Shown: positions 1-8,462 of the stretch, one piece after another | Layout: every line of letters begins with the position of its first letter | Position numbering within the stretch: position 1 is the stretch's first letter | From: JASHPR01 sp963808705 | Lineage (GTDB): Bacteria; Actinomycetota; Actinomycetes; Streptosporangiales; Streptosporangiaceae | DNA length: 64,000 nucleotides | Direction: 5' to 3' | NCBI GenBank assembly: GCA_963808705.1 | Contig: CAWEHB010000016.1 | Coordinates: forward strand, 496,001-560,000 | Translations under genes and position numbers: made by a program | Notes under the pieces: generated by a model | Databases searched by the model: none | What the model saw: the letters and a program-made list of their open reading frames with translations, nothing else | What the model was told of the DNA's origin: nothing

Positions 1-2
1 TG

Positions 3-287
3 ACCGGAAAGCAGTTCTTCCCGCACCTGATCGCGGGCCCGTTCCACCACGGCCTGATCATCGTGTTCAGCGCGGCGATCGCGATGTCGCTGACCGGGGC
101 GCTCATCTCGCTGCTGCGCGGCCGCCAGTTCTACTACGAGGACCCGGCGCCGGCGGCCGGGCGGCCCGCGGCCGCGCCGCCGGCAGCGGCGCCGCCCGTG
201 GCATGCACCATCTGTGGCGGCACCATCTGTGGCGGCACCATCTGTGGCGGCACCGCCCGTGGCCGCGCCACCGGGCTCAGGACCTGA
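3..287 (+). CDS. MFS drug exporter (DHA2/EmrB-QacA-like), C-terminal end only
   Basis: Open reading frame entering from the left edge, so the 5' part is missing. The visible residues match the tail of 14-helix DHA2-type proton-driven efflux pumps: a short loop with FFPHLIAGPFHHG, one last hydrophobic helix (LIIVFSAAIAMSLTGALISLL) and a basic end. A low-complexity Ala/Pro tail follows, then an unusual Cys-rich tail in which the five-residue unit TICGG occurs three times. The gene runs a few bases into the convergent csoR-type gene. The substrate cannot be inferred. The family call rests on the last helix and loop only. Confidence 0.65.
   Translation, partial: TGKQFFPHLIAGPFHHGLIIVFSAAIAMSLTGALISLLRGRQFYYEDPAPAAGRPAAAPPAAAPPVACTICGGTICGGTICGGTARGRATGLRT
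206..250 (+). repeat. Three perfect tandem copies of a 15-bp unit
   Basis: The unit caccatctgtggcgg is present three times head to tail and is in frame with the exporter tail, where it gives a TICGG repeat. Each copy adds one cysteine spaced five residues from the next. Perfect identity points to recent slippage or duplication. Confidence 0.9.
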
Positions 288-558
288 CTAGGCGCGAGAC
301 GGCCGCCGCGGCCTCCCTGACCTTCTCCTCGGCCTCGGGGCCGCCCTGCTCGATGGCCTGGGCGACGCAGTGGCCGAGGTGATCCTCGAGCAGCCCGAGG
401 GCGACCGCCTGCAGCGCCCGGGTCACCGCGGAGACCTGGGTGAGGACGTCGATGCAGTAGACGTCGTCATCCACCATGCGCTGCAGGCCACGCACCTGGC
501 CCTCGATCCGGCGCAGCCGCTTCAGGTAGGCGTCCTTGTCCTGGGTGTAACCTCGCAC
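277..558 (-). CDS. csoR: CsoR-family metal-sensing transcriptional repressor
   Basis: A 93-residue all-helical DUF156 protein. The N-terminal stretch YLKRLRRIEGQVRGLQRM is the family signature that contacts DNA. The copper-site ligands Cys35, His60 and Cys64 (C-x24-H-x3-C) are all present, which favours Cu(I) sensing over the formaldehyde or sulfur-sensing branches; this is inference from the ligand set. CsoR repressors release operators of copper efflux genes on metal binding. No copper ATPase is in view, and the only neighbour on this side is the exporter tail, which is convergent and overlaps by 11 bases. Starts with ATG. Confidence 0.85.
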   Translation of the reverse strand: MRGYTQDKDAYLKRLRRIEGQVRGLQRMVDDDVYCIDVLTQVSAVTRALQAVALGLLEDHLGHCVAQAIEQGGPEAEEKVREAAAAVSRLVRS

Positions 559-602
559 GTCACGAGCTTACGTCGGTGGCGGCGGCCCCGTAGACTGGCC
601 TC

Positions 603-818
603 GTGCCGCGCTATGAGTACCGCTGCCGCGCCTGCGGCGACACCTTCGAGCGGACCCGCCCGATGAGCGAGTCGTCCGCGCCCTGCCCCTGCCCGCAAGG
701 CCATGACGACACGGTAAAGCTGCTGTCCACGGTGGCGGTCGGCGGCCGGGCCAGCTCGTCGGCGGCCGGCCGGGACGGCGGAGGCGGCTGCTGCGGCGGC
801 GCCTGCGGCTGCCGCTGA
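603..818 (+). CDS. FmdB-family zinc-ribbon protein
   Basis: A 71-residue protein with a GTG start. The N-terminus (MPRYEYRCRACGDTFE) is the classic FmdB/CxxC zinc-ribbon start, with Cys8 and Cys11 followed by a second Cys cluster around residues 28-30. The C-terminus is Gly/Cys-rich (GGGGCCGGACGCR). These are small putative regulatory or metal-binding proteins whose molecular role is not settled. It is divergent from csoR and convergent with sthA. Confidence 0.85.
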   Translation: MPRYEYRCRACGDTFERTRPMSESSAPCPCPQGHDDTVKLLSTVAVGGRASSSAAGRDGGGGCCGGACGCR

Positions 819-840
819 CCGGCCCGCCCGCCGGCCGGGG

Positions 841-2262
841 CTATCCGGCGAAGCGCTCCACCTGGCGCATCTTGTTGGTCGCGTCCAGCGCCGCGACCTT
901 GTACGACTCGGCCAGCGTCGGGTAGTTGAAGACCGCGTCGACCAGGTAGTCGATGGTGCCGCCGCAGCCCATCACCGCCTGGCCGATGTGCACCAGCTCG
1001 GTGGCGCCGGTGCCGAACACGTGCACGCCGAGCAGCGTGCGGTCGTCCGGCGAGACCAGCAGCTTGAGCACCCCGTAGGAGTCGCCGATGATCTGGCCGC
1101 GGGCCAGCTCGCGGTAGCGGGACACGCCGACCTCGAACGGGATGCAGTCGGCGGTGAGCTGGTCCTCGGTCTTCCCGATGAAGCTGATCTCGGGCAGGCT
1201 GTAGATCCCGATCGGCTGCAGCGTGTCCGCGGCGTGCACCGGCTCGCCGCAGGCGTGGTGCGCCGCCTGGCGGCCCTGCTCCATGGACGTGGCGGCCAGG
1301 GCGGGGAACCCGATCACGTCGCCGACGGCGTAGATGTGCGGGACGGTGGTGCGGTAGAACTCGTCCACCTTGATCCGGCCGCGCTTGTCCGCGCTCAGCC
1401 CGGCCGCCTCCAGGTTGAGCTCGTCGGTCTGGCCCTGACGGCCCGCGGAGTACAGCACCGTTTCCGCGGGGATCCGCTTGCCGCTGGCCAGGGTGGTCAT
1501 CGCCCCTCCGGGATGGGCCTCGACCGAGGTGACGGTCTCGCCGAAGCGGAACGTCACGGCGAGGTCCCGCAGGTGGTACTTGAGCGCCTCGATGACCTCG
1601 AGGTCGCAGAACTCCAGCATCCGGTCGCGCTGCTCCACGACCGTCACCTTGGTGCCGAGCGCGGCGAACATCGACGCGTACTCGATGCCGATCACCCCGG
1701 CCCCCGCGACCAGCATCGATCGCGGGACGCGCTCCACGTGCAGGATCCCGTCCGCGTCGAGGATCGTCTTCTCGTCGAAGGCCACGCTGTCCGGCCGGGC
1801 GGGCCTGGTGCCGGTCGCGATCACGATGTCCTTGGCGCTGACCTGGCGCAGCCGGCTGTCGCCGTCGTCGACCTCAATGCAGTTCGGGCCGGTGAACCGC
1901 CCGGTACCGGAGAGGATCGTGACCCCGTTGCGGGTCAGCTGGCTGCGCACGACGTCGCTCTCCCGGCCGACCACGTGCTGGGTCCGGGCGGTCAGGTCGG
2001 CGATGGTGATCTCGTCCTTGACCCGGTAGGCCTGCCCGTACATCTCGCGCTGGTCCAGGCCGGTCAGGTAGAGCACGGCCTCCCGGAGCGTCTTGGACGG
2101 GATCGTGCCGGTGTTCAGGCACACCCCGCCGAGCATGCGGGGCCGTTCCACGACGGCGACCCGGCGGTCCAGCTTGGCCGCCGCGATCGCGGCCTTCTGC
2201 CCGCCCGGCCCGGATCCGATCACCACAAGGTCGAAATCGTGCACGTTTTCCAGTGTGACCAC
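841..2262 (-). CDS. sthA: Soluble pyridine nucleotide transhydrogenase (Si-specific NAD(P)+ transhydrogenase)
   Basis: A 473-residue flavoprotein of the pyridine nucleotide-disulfide oxidoreductase family, predicted to move reducing equivalents between NADPH and NAD+ in the cytosol. The FAD dinucleotide motif GSGPGG is at residues 16-21. The redox-site region reads GGVCLNTGTIPSK: the second cysteine of the usual C-x4-C pair is Thr, as in SthA and unlike lipoamide dehydrogenase. A second Rossmann motif (GAGVIGIEYA), a GD-containing FAD motif (YAVGDVIG) and the C-terminal dimerisation domain are all present. Starts with GTG. It lies 44 bases downstream of the secreted phosphoesterase on the same strand, but a functional link is not evident. 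Confidence 0.93.
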   Translation of the reverse strand: MVTLENVHDFDLVVIGSGPGGQKAAIAAAKLDRRVAVVERPRMLGGVCLNTGTIPSKTLREAVLYLTGLDQREMYGQAYRVKDEITIADLTARTQHVVGRESDVVRSQLTRNGVTILSGTGRFTGPNCIEVDDGDSRLRQVSAKDIVIATGTRPARPDSVAFDEKTILDADGILHVERVPRSMLVAGAGVIGIEYASMFAALGTKVTVVEQRDRMLEFCDLEVIEALKYHLRDLAVTFRFGETVTSVEAHPGGAMTTLASGKRIPAETVLYSAGRQGQTDELNLEAAGLSADKRGRIKVDEFYRTTVPHIYAVGDVIGFPALAATSMEQGRQAAHHACGEPVHAADTLQPIGIYSLPEISFIGKTEDQLTADCIPFEVGVSRYRELARGQIIGDSYGVLKLLVSPDDRTLLGVHVFGTGATELVHIGQAVMGCGGTIDYLVDAVFNYPTLAESYKVAALDATNKMRQVERFAG

Positions 2263-2306
2263 CTCAGCGCGCCTTTAAAAGCCCGTATCGCGCCCGATTG
2301 CGCCGG

Positions 2307-5030
2307 TCACGGCGCGATCGCGGCCGCCACCGGGAAGTCTCCCACGGTGATCGCGGGATATGCGTGCCCGGTGGCGGTATCGACGGGCGTCACCTGGCCC
2401 GCGTAGGTGTCGAGCACCAGCGCGTCGCTGCCCGGCCCGAGGTCGATGGCCAGCGGGTAGTCGTACAGGCCGACCGAGATGGCGCGGCCGGCCCGGCCGG
2501 TGCCGATGGCGACCGGCGTCACGGTGCCGGAGATCGTGTTGACCACGTACGCCACGGCGCCGGACCCGGAGATCGTGACCGACGCGGGCGCGTAGCCGAC
2601 GCCGACCGGGGCACCCGGCCGACCGGTGGCGGTCGCGATCAGGGTGACCGTGTCGGTGTCGCCGTCGACCACGTACACGGTCCGGCCGTCCGGGGTGATG
2701 GCCATGGCGTCCGGGGCCTGGCCGGCCGGGATCGGGCGGCCCGCCGTGTTGGTCCGGGTGGCGATCGGGGTCACCGTGTCCGAGCCGTAACCGGCGACGT
2801 AGGCGGTCCGGCCATCGGGGGCGATCGCGATCGCGAACGGGAACGAGCCGACCCGGATCGGGCGGCCCGGCCGGTTCGTGCTCGTGGCGATCGGGGTGAC
2901 GGACCCGCCCTCCCAGTTCAGGACGTAGAGCGTGCGGCCGTCCGGGGTGAGTGCCATGGCCCGGGGGTAAGCCCCGACCCGGATCGGCGGGCCGGCCAGG
3001 CCGTTGGCGACGGCGATCGGGGTCACCGTGCCCGAGCCGGAGTTGGCCACGTACGCGGTCTTGGCGTCCGGCGTGATCGCGATCGCCTGCGGGTCCGTCC
3101 CGACCGTGATCGCGGGACCCGCCTGGCGGGTCACCGTGCTGATCGGGGTCACCGTGCCCGAGCCGGAGTTGGCCACGTACGCGGTCTTGCCGTCCGGCGT
3201 GATCGCGATCGCCTGCGGGTCCGCGCCCACGCCGATCGCGGGACCCGCCTGGCGGGTCACCAGGTTGACCGGGGTCACCGTGCCCGGGCTGACCGTGCCC
3301 AGGCCGTAGTTCACCACGAACGCCGTCGGGTCGGGGTCGGCGGAGACCGCGGCCGGGGCGGCCGGGGCGGGCGGCGCGGCCGGGGCGGGCGGCGCGGCCG
3401 GGGCGGGCGGCGCGGCCGGGGCGGGGGCCGCCACCGTCGCCGGGGGCGCCGCGCTCCGCGTGAAAACGTCATTGACCGGCTGCGCGTACCGGTCATTCCC
3501 GGTCAGGGTCCCGAGCCCGAGGGCGGCCTCGATCGTCCGGAGCAGGCTGTAGTGCGTGTAGCGGGTGGTGGACACGTAGCCCTGCCGCACGTCCCGGGAC
3601 CCGATCATGATCGTCGCGACCTTCTGGGCGGGATGCTCGTAGTCGTAGCCGTCCTCGTCGAACGTGATGACCGCGAGTGACCGCTGCATCGTCCAGGCCG
3701 GCGAGCGCATGATGAGCCCGAGTTCCTGGCGGATGAAGTCGTCTCCGGCCTGGATGCCGCACCCCTCCATGTCGAAGCAGTCGTCCGGGGAGACCCAGGC
3801 GAAGTTCGGGGTGGTGGAGGCGTGCGCGAGGTCGGCCGCCAGTGACTGCAACGGGACCAGGTGCGCTGAGCAGTACGCCGGGCGCTCGCGGACGTCGGCG
3901 AAGTACATCATCGGCAGGTCGTCGTCCCAGTAGTTCACGTGGACGGTGTTGTCGCACGGCCCGTCGGCGCTCTGCAGGTACCCCTTCCACGTCTCGTGCG
4001 CGGCGTCGACCAGGTCGCCGATGTTGCGCGCGTCGATCGTGTACAGCGGGTTCTCCTCGGCCGGGTCGTCGAGCGGGACGCCGAAGGTGCTGCCCCCGGC
4101 CAGGGCCAGGTAGTTGCCGTCGCTGGGGTGCTCCTCGGCGAAGAAGTTCGCGAGCACGCTGGACCGCGGCAGCAGGCTGTTCAGGTACGGCGCCTGCGCG
4201 GTGTTGCCGACGACCGACGTGAAGTCCTCGTTCTCCAGGTAGAACAGGAACACGTGCTGGAAGCGGGGGACGCGGGCGGCGGGCACGGCCAGCACCGGGC
4301 GGCGGGCCGGCGCCGAGACGCTGAACCGCAGGCTGTCGGCCACGGCCCGGTCGTACCCGACCACGGGCGCGTTCGGGCCGTCGTAGTCGGTGAGCGAGGT
4401 CGTCAGGTACAGCTCGGCCTCGGCCGAGCGGGTGCCGGCCGGCACCAGGCCGCTCCGCTGCCGGAACCCGAAGTCCGGGTGGCTGGCGTCCCCGGTCCCG
4501 CCGACCGGGCCGATCCGGCTCTCGCCGAGGGCCCGGCCGGTCGCGGACAGGAACACCACCTCGAGCTCGGCCTTGCTCACCACGGTGCCGCCGAGCCATC
4601 CCGAGATCCGGAACCGGGTCCCGGCCGGCACGGCCCGCCCGGCCCCGGTCCGCAGCGCGACCTGCTGGGCCAGCACCGCCGGGCCGCCGGCCCCGCCGGC
4701 GAACAGCCGCTGGCCCCGGCCCTGCGTGCCGGCGTCGGCGCGGCCGGGGAAGCCCGGAGTGCCGTAACGGACCACGGTCGGCAGCCCCTGGCGGACCTGC
4801 CAGCCGGGGATGGTCACGGCGTCCCAGCCCTGCTGGGACACGGCCCCGGTCATCGCGCCGGGGTTGACCAGCAGGTTGCTGCCCGCCGGGGCGTCCGGCC
4901 CGGCCGGGGCGGGCGCGGCCAGGCCCGGCGTGGCCGCGCGCGCGGGCCCGGCGGCGACCGCCAGCGCGGCGAGGCAGACGGCCCCCGCGGCCAGGATGCT
5001 GGCGGCCCGGCGTCCCCTGAGTCGGGTCAT
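2307..5030 (-). CDS. Secreted acid-phosphatase-like phosphoesterase fused to a YVTN beta-propeller
   Basis: About 907 residues. The ATG chosen is preceded by GGAAGGGG and gives a clean signal peptide (Arg-rich start, Ala/Leu core, ARA-A cleavage region); an upstream in-frame ATG lacks these. Region 1 (about residues 45-240) looks like a beta-sandwich carbohydrate-binding-type domain (NLLVNPGAMTG). Region 2 (about 255-520) is a phosphoesterase domain of the phospholipase C/acid phosphatase superfamily (FYLENEDF, EEHPSDGNYLAL, ITFDEDGYDYEH). A Pro/Ala linker follows, then about seven repeats of roughly 42 residues carrying AITPDGKTAYVANSGSGTVTPI, typical of a YVTN propeller. Predicted to be extracellular. 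The domains are individually known; the substrate is not predictable. Confidence 0.82.
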   Translation of the reverse strand: MTRLRGRRAASILAAGAVCLAALAVAAGPARAATPGLAAPAPAGPDAPAGSNLLVNPGAMTGAVSQQGWDAVTIPGWQVRQGLPTVVRYGTPGFPGRADAGTQGRGQRLFAGGAGGPAVLAQQVALRTGAGRAVPAGTRFRISGWLGGTVVSKAELEVVFLSATGRALGESRIGPVGGTGDASHPDFGFRQRSGLVPAGTRSAEAELYLTTSLTDYDGPNAPVVGYDRAVADSLRFSVSAPARRPVLAVPAARVPRFQHVFLFYLENEDFTSVVGNTAQAPYLNSLLPRSSVLANFFAEEHPSDGNYLALAGGSTFGVPLDDPAEENPLYTIDARNIGDLVDAAHETWKGYLQSADGPCDNTVHVNYWDDDLPMMYFADVRERPAYCSAHLVPLQSLAADLAHASTTPNFAWVSPDDCFDMEGCGIQAGDDFIRQELGLIMRSPAWTMQRSLAVITFDEDGYDYEHPAQKVATIMIGSRDVRQGYVSTTRYTHYSLLRTIEAALGLGTLTGNDRYAQPVNDVFTRSAAPPATVAAPAPAAPPAPAAPPAPAAPPAPAAPAAVSADPDPTAFVVNYGLGTVSPGTVTPVNLVTRQAGPAIGVGADPQAIAITPDGKTAYVANSGSGTVTPISTVTRQAGPAITVGTDPQAIAITPDAKTAYVANSGSGTVTPIAVANGLAGPPIRVGAYPRAMALTPDGRTLYVLNWEGGSVTPIATSTNRPGRPIRVGSFPFAIAIAPDGRTAYVAGYGSDTVTPIATRTNTAGRPIPAGQAPDAMAITPDGRTVYVVDGDTDTVTLIATATGRPGAPVGVGYAPASVTISGSGAVAYVVNTISGTVTPVAIGTGRAGRAISVGLYDYPLAIDLGPGSDALVLDTYAGQVTPVDTATGHAYPAITVGDFPVAAAIAP

Positions 5031-5276
5031 CGCGATGCCCCTTCCGTGACGCGGTACGCACCGCCACGACCGAGTTGTTCGGGACACGGCCCACTGCTGT
5101 CTGATCGTTCAGTCAAATAGTAATGGTCTTCGGCCATAATCGTCCAGCATGTACCGATAGGCGGGTTGGCGAAATTTAACCGTCATCCCCGGAAATGGCC
5201 GCGGAACGCTGAACCCCTTCATCCGTCGGGCGCGGTAGCCTGGGTCACCGCCCGCCCGATCCGCCGAAGGACTGCG

Positions 5277-6047
5277 ATGCCGATCAGCTCCGAGCGCTGC
5301 TACGCCGAGATCGAGGCCAGCACCGCGACCCTGGCCGGGCTGGCGCACGGCGCCGACCTGACCCGGCCGGTGCCGACCTGCCCGGACTGGACGCTGCGGC
5401 AGCTCGCCACCCACGTCGGCCGCGCCCACCGCTGGGCGGCGGAGATCGCGAGCACCCGGTCGGCCGAGTTCATCCCGTTCCGCCAGGTGCCGGACGGCAG
5501 GTTCCCCGACGACCCGGCGCAGCACGCGCCGTGGCTCCGCGCGGGCGCGGCGCGGGTCATCGAAGCGGTACGGCAGGCAGGCAGCGACCCGGTGTGGGCG
5601 TTCGACGGGCTGCGCCCGGCCAGCTTCTGGGGCCGCCGGATGGCGCACGAGACCGCGGTGCACCGGGCCGACGCCGAGATCGCCACCGGCCGGGAGGCCA
5701 GGTTCGAGCCGGATCTCGCCGCGGACGCCATCGACGAGTGGCTCGGCTTCCTGTCCGGCCTCGGCGGCGAGGGCGACCCGCGCCTCGGCGCCCTGCCCGA
5801 CGGCGCGGTGCTGCACGTCCACGCGACCGACGAGGGCCTGGACGGCGCGGGCGAGTGGCTGGTGCGCCGCGAGGGGGCCACGGTGACGGTGCAGCCCGGT
5901 CACGGCCGGGGGGACGTCGCCCTGCGCGGCCCGGCCGCGCGGCTGCTGCTGGTGCTGCTCCGGCGGGTGCCGCCGGATGACCCTCAGGTCCAGGTCCTCG
6001 GCGACCCTGCGCTGCTCGCCGGCTGGCTGGCCGCCACCCCGTTCTGA
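5277..6047 (+). CDS. DinB-fold / mycothiol-dependent maleylpyruvate isomerase family protein
   Basis: A 256-residue protein. The ATG is preceded by GAAGG six bases upstream, which decides the start over longer in-frame possibilities. The N-terminal segment PTCPDWTLRQLATHVGRAHRW is the hallmark of the actinobacterial family, with the metal-binding His and the later MAHETAVHRADAE segment supplying the other ligands. A C-terminal SCP2-like domain (VTVQPGHGRGDVALRGPAARLLLVLL) is fused, as is common in this family. Members act with mycothiol or as metal-dependent transferases, but substrates are mostly unknown. It is convergent with the next gene, leaving four bases between them. Confidence 0.85.
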   Translation: MPISSERCYAEIEASTATLAGLAHGADLTRPVPTCPDWTLRQLATHVGRAHRWAAEIASTRSAEFIPFRQVPDGRFPDDPAQHAPWLRAGAARVIEAVRQAGSDPVWAFDGLRPASFWGRRMAHETAVHRADAEIATGREARFEPDLAADAIDEWLGFLSGLGGEGDPRLGALPDGAVLHVHATDEGLDGAGEWLVRREGATVTVQPGHGRGDVALRGPAARLLLVLLRRVPPDDPQVQVLGDPALLAGWLAATPF

Positions 6048-6051
6048 ACGC

Positions 6052-6591
6052 TCACAGCCAGCCGACCCGCGCGCTGGCCACCGGCTCGCCGCCGGGAGCC
6101 GCGGCGAGCTCGCCGCGGCCGACCCGCTCCAGCAGGCGGGCGACCGTGTCCAGGATCTCCGGCAGGCAGCCGCGCAGGGCCTTGGCGTCGGCGGCCGTGG
6201 CGTCGTCGGCCGGGATGCCCGCGCGGTCCAGCAGCCCCTCCAGGTCGGCCAGCTGCTCCCCCACCCACGGCACCGGGCCGGCCGTCAGGTCGGCGTCGAA
6301 CACGCGGCGGCCCGGCTCCCAGCCGCGGAAGGCCGGGTGATGGTGCGCGCGGTTCAGGCTGCCCGGCGGCCCGTCCACGGCCTCGAGCAGGTCCGCCCGC
6401 CAGACCGGGCGGCCGACCTCGATCGGCCGGGCCGAGTAGATGGACCCCCGCAGCTCGCCGCGCTCGAGCAGCCGGACCTCGAGCCGGACGCCGCGCTCGG
6501 CGCCCTCCTGGCCGGGTCGCGGGTTGGGGATGACGATGTACATGTCGCTGACCAGCACGCCGACCCGCTCGAACCCGAACGCGTAGAGCAT
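6052..6591 (-). CDS. Conserved hypothetical protein, 179 residues
   Basis: The start is well supported: GAGGAGG stands just upstream of the ATG. The N-terminal half looks beta-rich (FGFERVGVLVSDMYIVIPNP, GVRLEVRLLERGELRGSIYS) and the C-terminal half helical. I see no signal peptide, membrane segment or catalytic motif that I recognise. It shares a 257-base divergent region with the CHAD-ParA pair, so it may be co-regulated with it; that is inference from position only. Confidence 0.7.
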   Translation of the reverse strand: MLYAFGFERVGVLVSDMYIVIPNPRPGQEGAERGVRLEVRLLERGELRGSIYSARPIEVGRPVWRADLLEAVDGPPGSLNRAHHHPAFRGWEPGRRVFDADLTAGPVPWVGEQLADLEGLLDRAGIPADDATAADAKALRGCLPEILDTVARLLERVGRGELAAAPGGEPVASARVGWL

Positions 6592-6727
6592 GGCGCCTCC
6601 TCAGATCACCTGGCCCACCCAGCCCATGGTCCTACCGCGGGTCTGGCTGGTCCACGTTGGTGGTCACACCCCGAGCCTAGGCGTTCCGGGACCCTGAAGG
6701 ATGTACCGGGACACACGCGACAGCACG

Positions 6728-6754
6728 TATGATGGTTCATCCACCCCAGCACCT
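6728..6754 (+). promoter_or_regulatory. Possible promoter -10 and PHO-box-like repeat ahead of the CHAD gene
   Basis: TATGAT, a good -10 hexamer, is followed directly by GGTTCATCCAC, which resembles one 11-base unit of actinobacterial PhoP (PHO) boxes; the next 11 bases match poorly. No convincing -35 is visible. The site lies about 100 bases upstream of the CHAD start. A phosphate-responsive promoter would fit a polyphosphate-binding protein, but this is weak sequence evidence. Confidence 0.25.
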
Positions 6755-6848
6755 CGGTGCGGTCCGCCACACCCCGGGCACTGCGCCGCTGCGCCACATC
6801 GCGGCGCCACGGCACGCTTCCCTTCCACTGCACTTCGCGTGAGGTTGT

Positions 6849-8462
6849 ATGTTGCAGAGCGTTCTGCGGCAATTCGTGCTCAACGGCGAGGACAGCTCCT
6901 TGCCGGATCAGGTCCTGAAGCTGCCGGGGTCGGCGTTCGCGGTGTCGGAGGCGTCCCGGTCGGTGACGCTGCGGCGGCTGTGGCTGGACACCTTCGACTG
7001 GCGGCTCTACCGCTCCGGGCTCACCCTGGAGCAGGTCAGCCGCGGCGGCGGCACGGCCGAGCTCGTGCTCACCGGCCGGGACGGCCAGGTCATCGCCGCC
7101 GATCATCCCGGGCCGCCGCCCGCCAGCGGGCGCCGGGCCGGGCACTCGCGCCAGGCCTGGCCGGGGCGGCTGGACACGCTGCCCCTGGGCCCGCTGCGGG
7201 GCCACCTCGGCCCGGTCGTCGGCGTGCGCGCGCTGCTGCCGGTGGCCCGGGCGGTGAGCGTGGTGCGCGAGGTCCGGGTGCTGAACTCTGACGACAAGAC
7301 GATCGCCCGGATCACCGTGGACCGCATGTCCGTCACCTACCCGCAGGCCGGGTCGGTACCGCCGCGCCTGACCGTGTCGGCGCTCCGCGGCTACCAGGCG
7401 CAGGCGCTGCGGGTGGCCGACCTGCTGGCCGCCGAGCCGGGGGTCACCGAGGCCGGCCAGTCCGGGCTCGAGGCGGCGCTGGCGGCCGCGGGCCGGCGCC
7501 CCGGCGGCTACACCGGCAAGGTCGACGTCCGGCTGGCCCCCCGGATGCCCGCCGCCGTGGCCATGACCGCCGTGCTGACCAACCTGTTCGACACCCTCAC
7601 GGCCAACGTGAACGGCACGGTGCGCGACATTGACACCGAGTTCCTGCACGACCTGCGGGTCGCGGTGCGGCGCACCCGGTCCGCGCTCAAGCTGACCGGC
7701 GACGTGCTGCCCGGCGACATGGCCGCCAGGTTCCGCCCCGAGTTCAAGTGGCTGGGCGACCTGACCACGCCGACCCGGGACCTCGACGTCTACCTGCTCG
7801 GCTACGCCGGCATGGCGGCCGGCCTGGTCGCGGCCACGGCCGAGGAACTCCAGCCGTTCCACGCGTACCTGGAGCGCAGCCGCGCCGCGGCGCACCGGCA
7901 GCTGGCCCGCGGCCTGCGCTCGGCCCGGTTCTCCCGGCTCGGCCGGGAGTGGGCGCACGCCCTGGCCTCCGCGGGCGGCACGGGCGGCCCGCGGCCCGCG
8001 GCGCGGACCACCGTCGGGCGGCTCGCCGCCAGCCGGATCGGCCGCGCCCACCGGCGCGTGCTGCGCGACGGCAGCGCGATCACCCCCACGTCGCCGCCGG
8101 AAAGCCTGCACGAGCTGCGGAAGCGCTGCAAGGAGCTGAGGTACCTGCTGGAGTTCTTCGGATCGCTGTACGATCCTGGCCAGCACTGGCAGGCGGTCAA
8201 GGAGCTGAAGGCCCTGCAGGACTGCCTGGGCGAGTTTCAGGACATGCAGGTGCAGCACGAGGAGATCCGGGTGTTCGCCGCGCAGATGATGGAGCAGCGC
8301 GCCGCGCCTGCCGCCACCCTGCTCGCGATGGGCGAGATCGCGGCCGGGCTCGCCACCCGGCAGCGCAACGCGCGCAGCGAGTTCGCCGGGCGGTTCCGCG
8401 ATTTCGCCAGCCCGGCCGGGCAGAGCCGGATCCAGACCCTGACCGGGGCAGCCGCGGCATGA
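6849..8462 (+). CDS. CHAD domain protein with degenerate CYTH-like N-terminus
   Basis: A 537-residue protein. Residues 1 to about 200 resemble a CYTH triphosphate-tunnel domain (LWLDTFDWRLYRSGLTLEQV), but the N-terminal ExExK catalytic motif is absent, so this part is probably not an active triphosphatase. From about residue 225 to 515 there is a CHAD helical-bundle domain with both hallmark segments: EFLHDLRVAVRRTRSAL near 265 and SLHELRKRCKELRYLLEFF near 420. CHAD domains bind polyphosphate and target granules in several bacteria. The stop codon overlaps the start of the ParA gene (ATGA), so the two are almost certainly co-translated. Confidence 0.88.
   Translation: MLQSVLRQFVLNGEDSSLPDQVLKLPGSAFAVSEASRSVTLRRLWLDTFDWRLYRSGLTLEQVSRGGGTAELVLTGRDGQVIAADHPGPPPASGRRAGHSRQAWPGRLDTLPLGPLRGHLGPVVGVRALLPVARAVSVVREVRVLNSDDKTIARITVDRMSVTYPQAGSVPPRLTVSALRGYQAQALRVADLLAAEPGVTEAGQSGLEAALAAAGRRPGGYTGKVDVRLAPRMPAAVAMTAVLTNLFDTLTANVNGTVRDIDTEFLHDLRVAVRRTRSALKLTGDVLPGDMAARFRPEFKWLGDLTTPTRDLDVYLLGYAGMAAGLVAATAEELQPFHAYLERSRAAAHRQLARGLRSARFSRLGREWAHALASAGGTGGPRPAARTTVGRLAASRIGRAHRRVLRDGSAITPTSPPESLHELRKRCKELRYLLEFFGSLYDPGQHWQAVKELKALQDCLGEFQDMQVQHEEIRVFAAQMMEQRAAPAATLLAMGEIAAGLATRQRNARSEFAGRFRDFASPAGQSRIQTLTGAAAA

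Noticed and set aside
988..2406. Long open frame opposite sthA
   Set aside because: Antisense shadow of a high-GC gene; no ribosome site and no recognisable domain.
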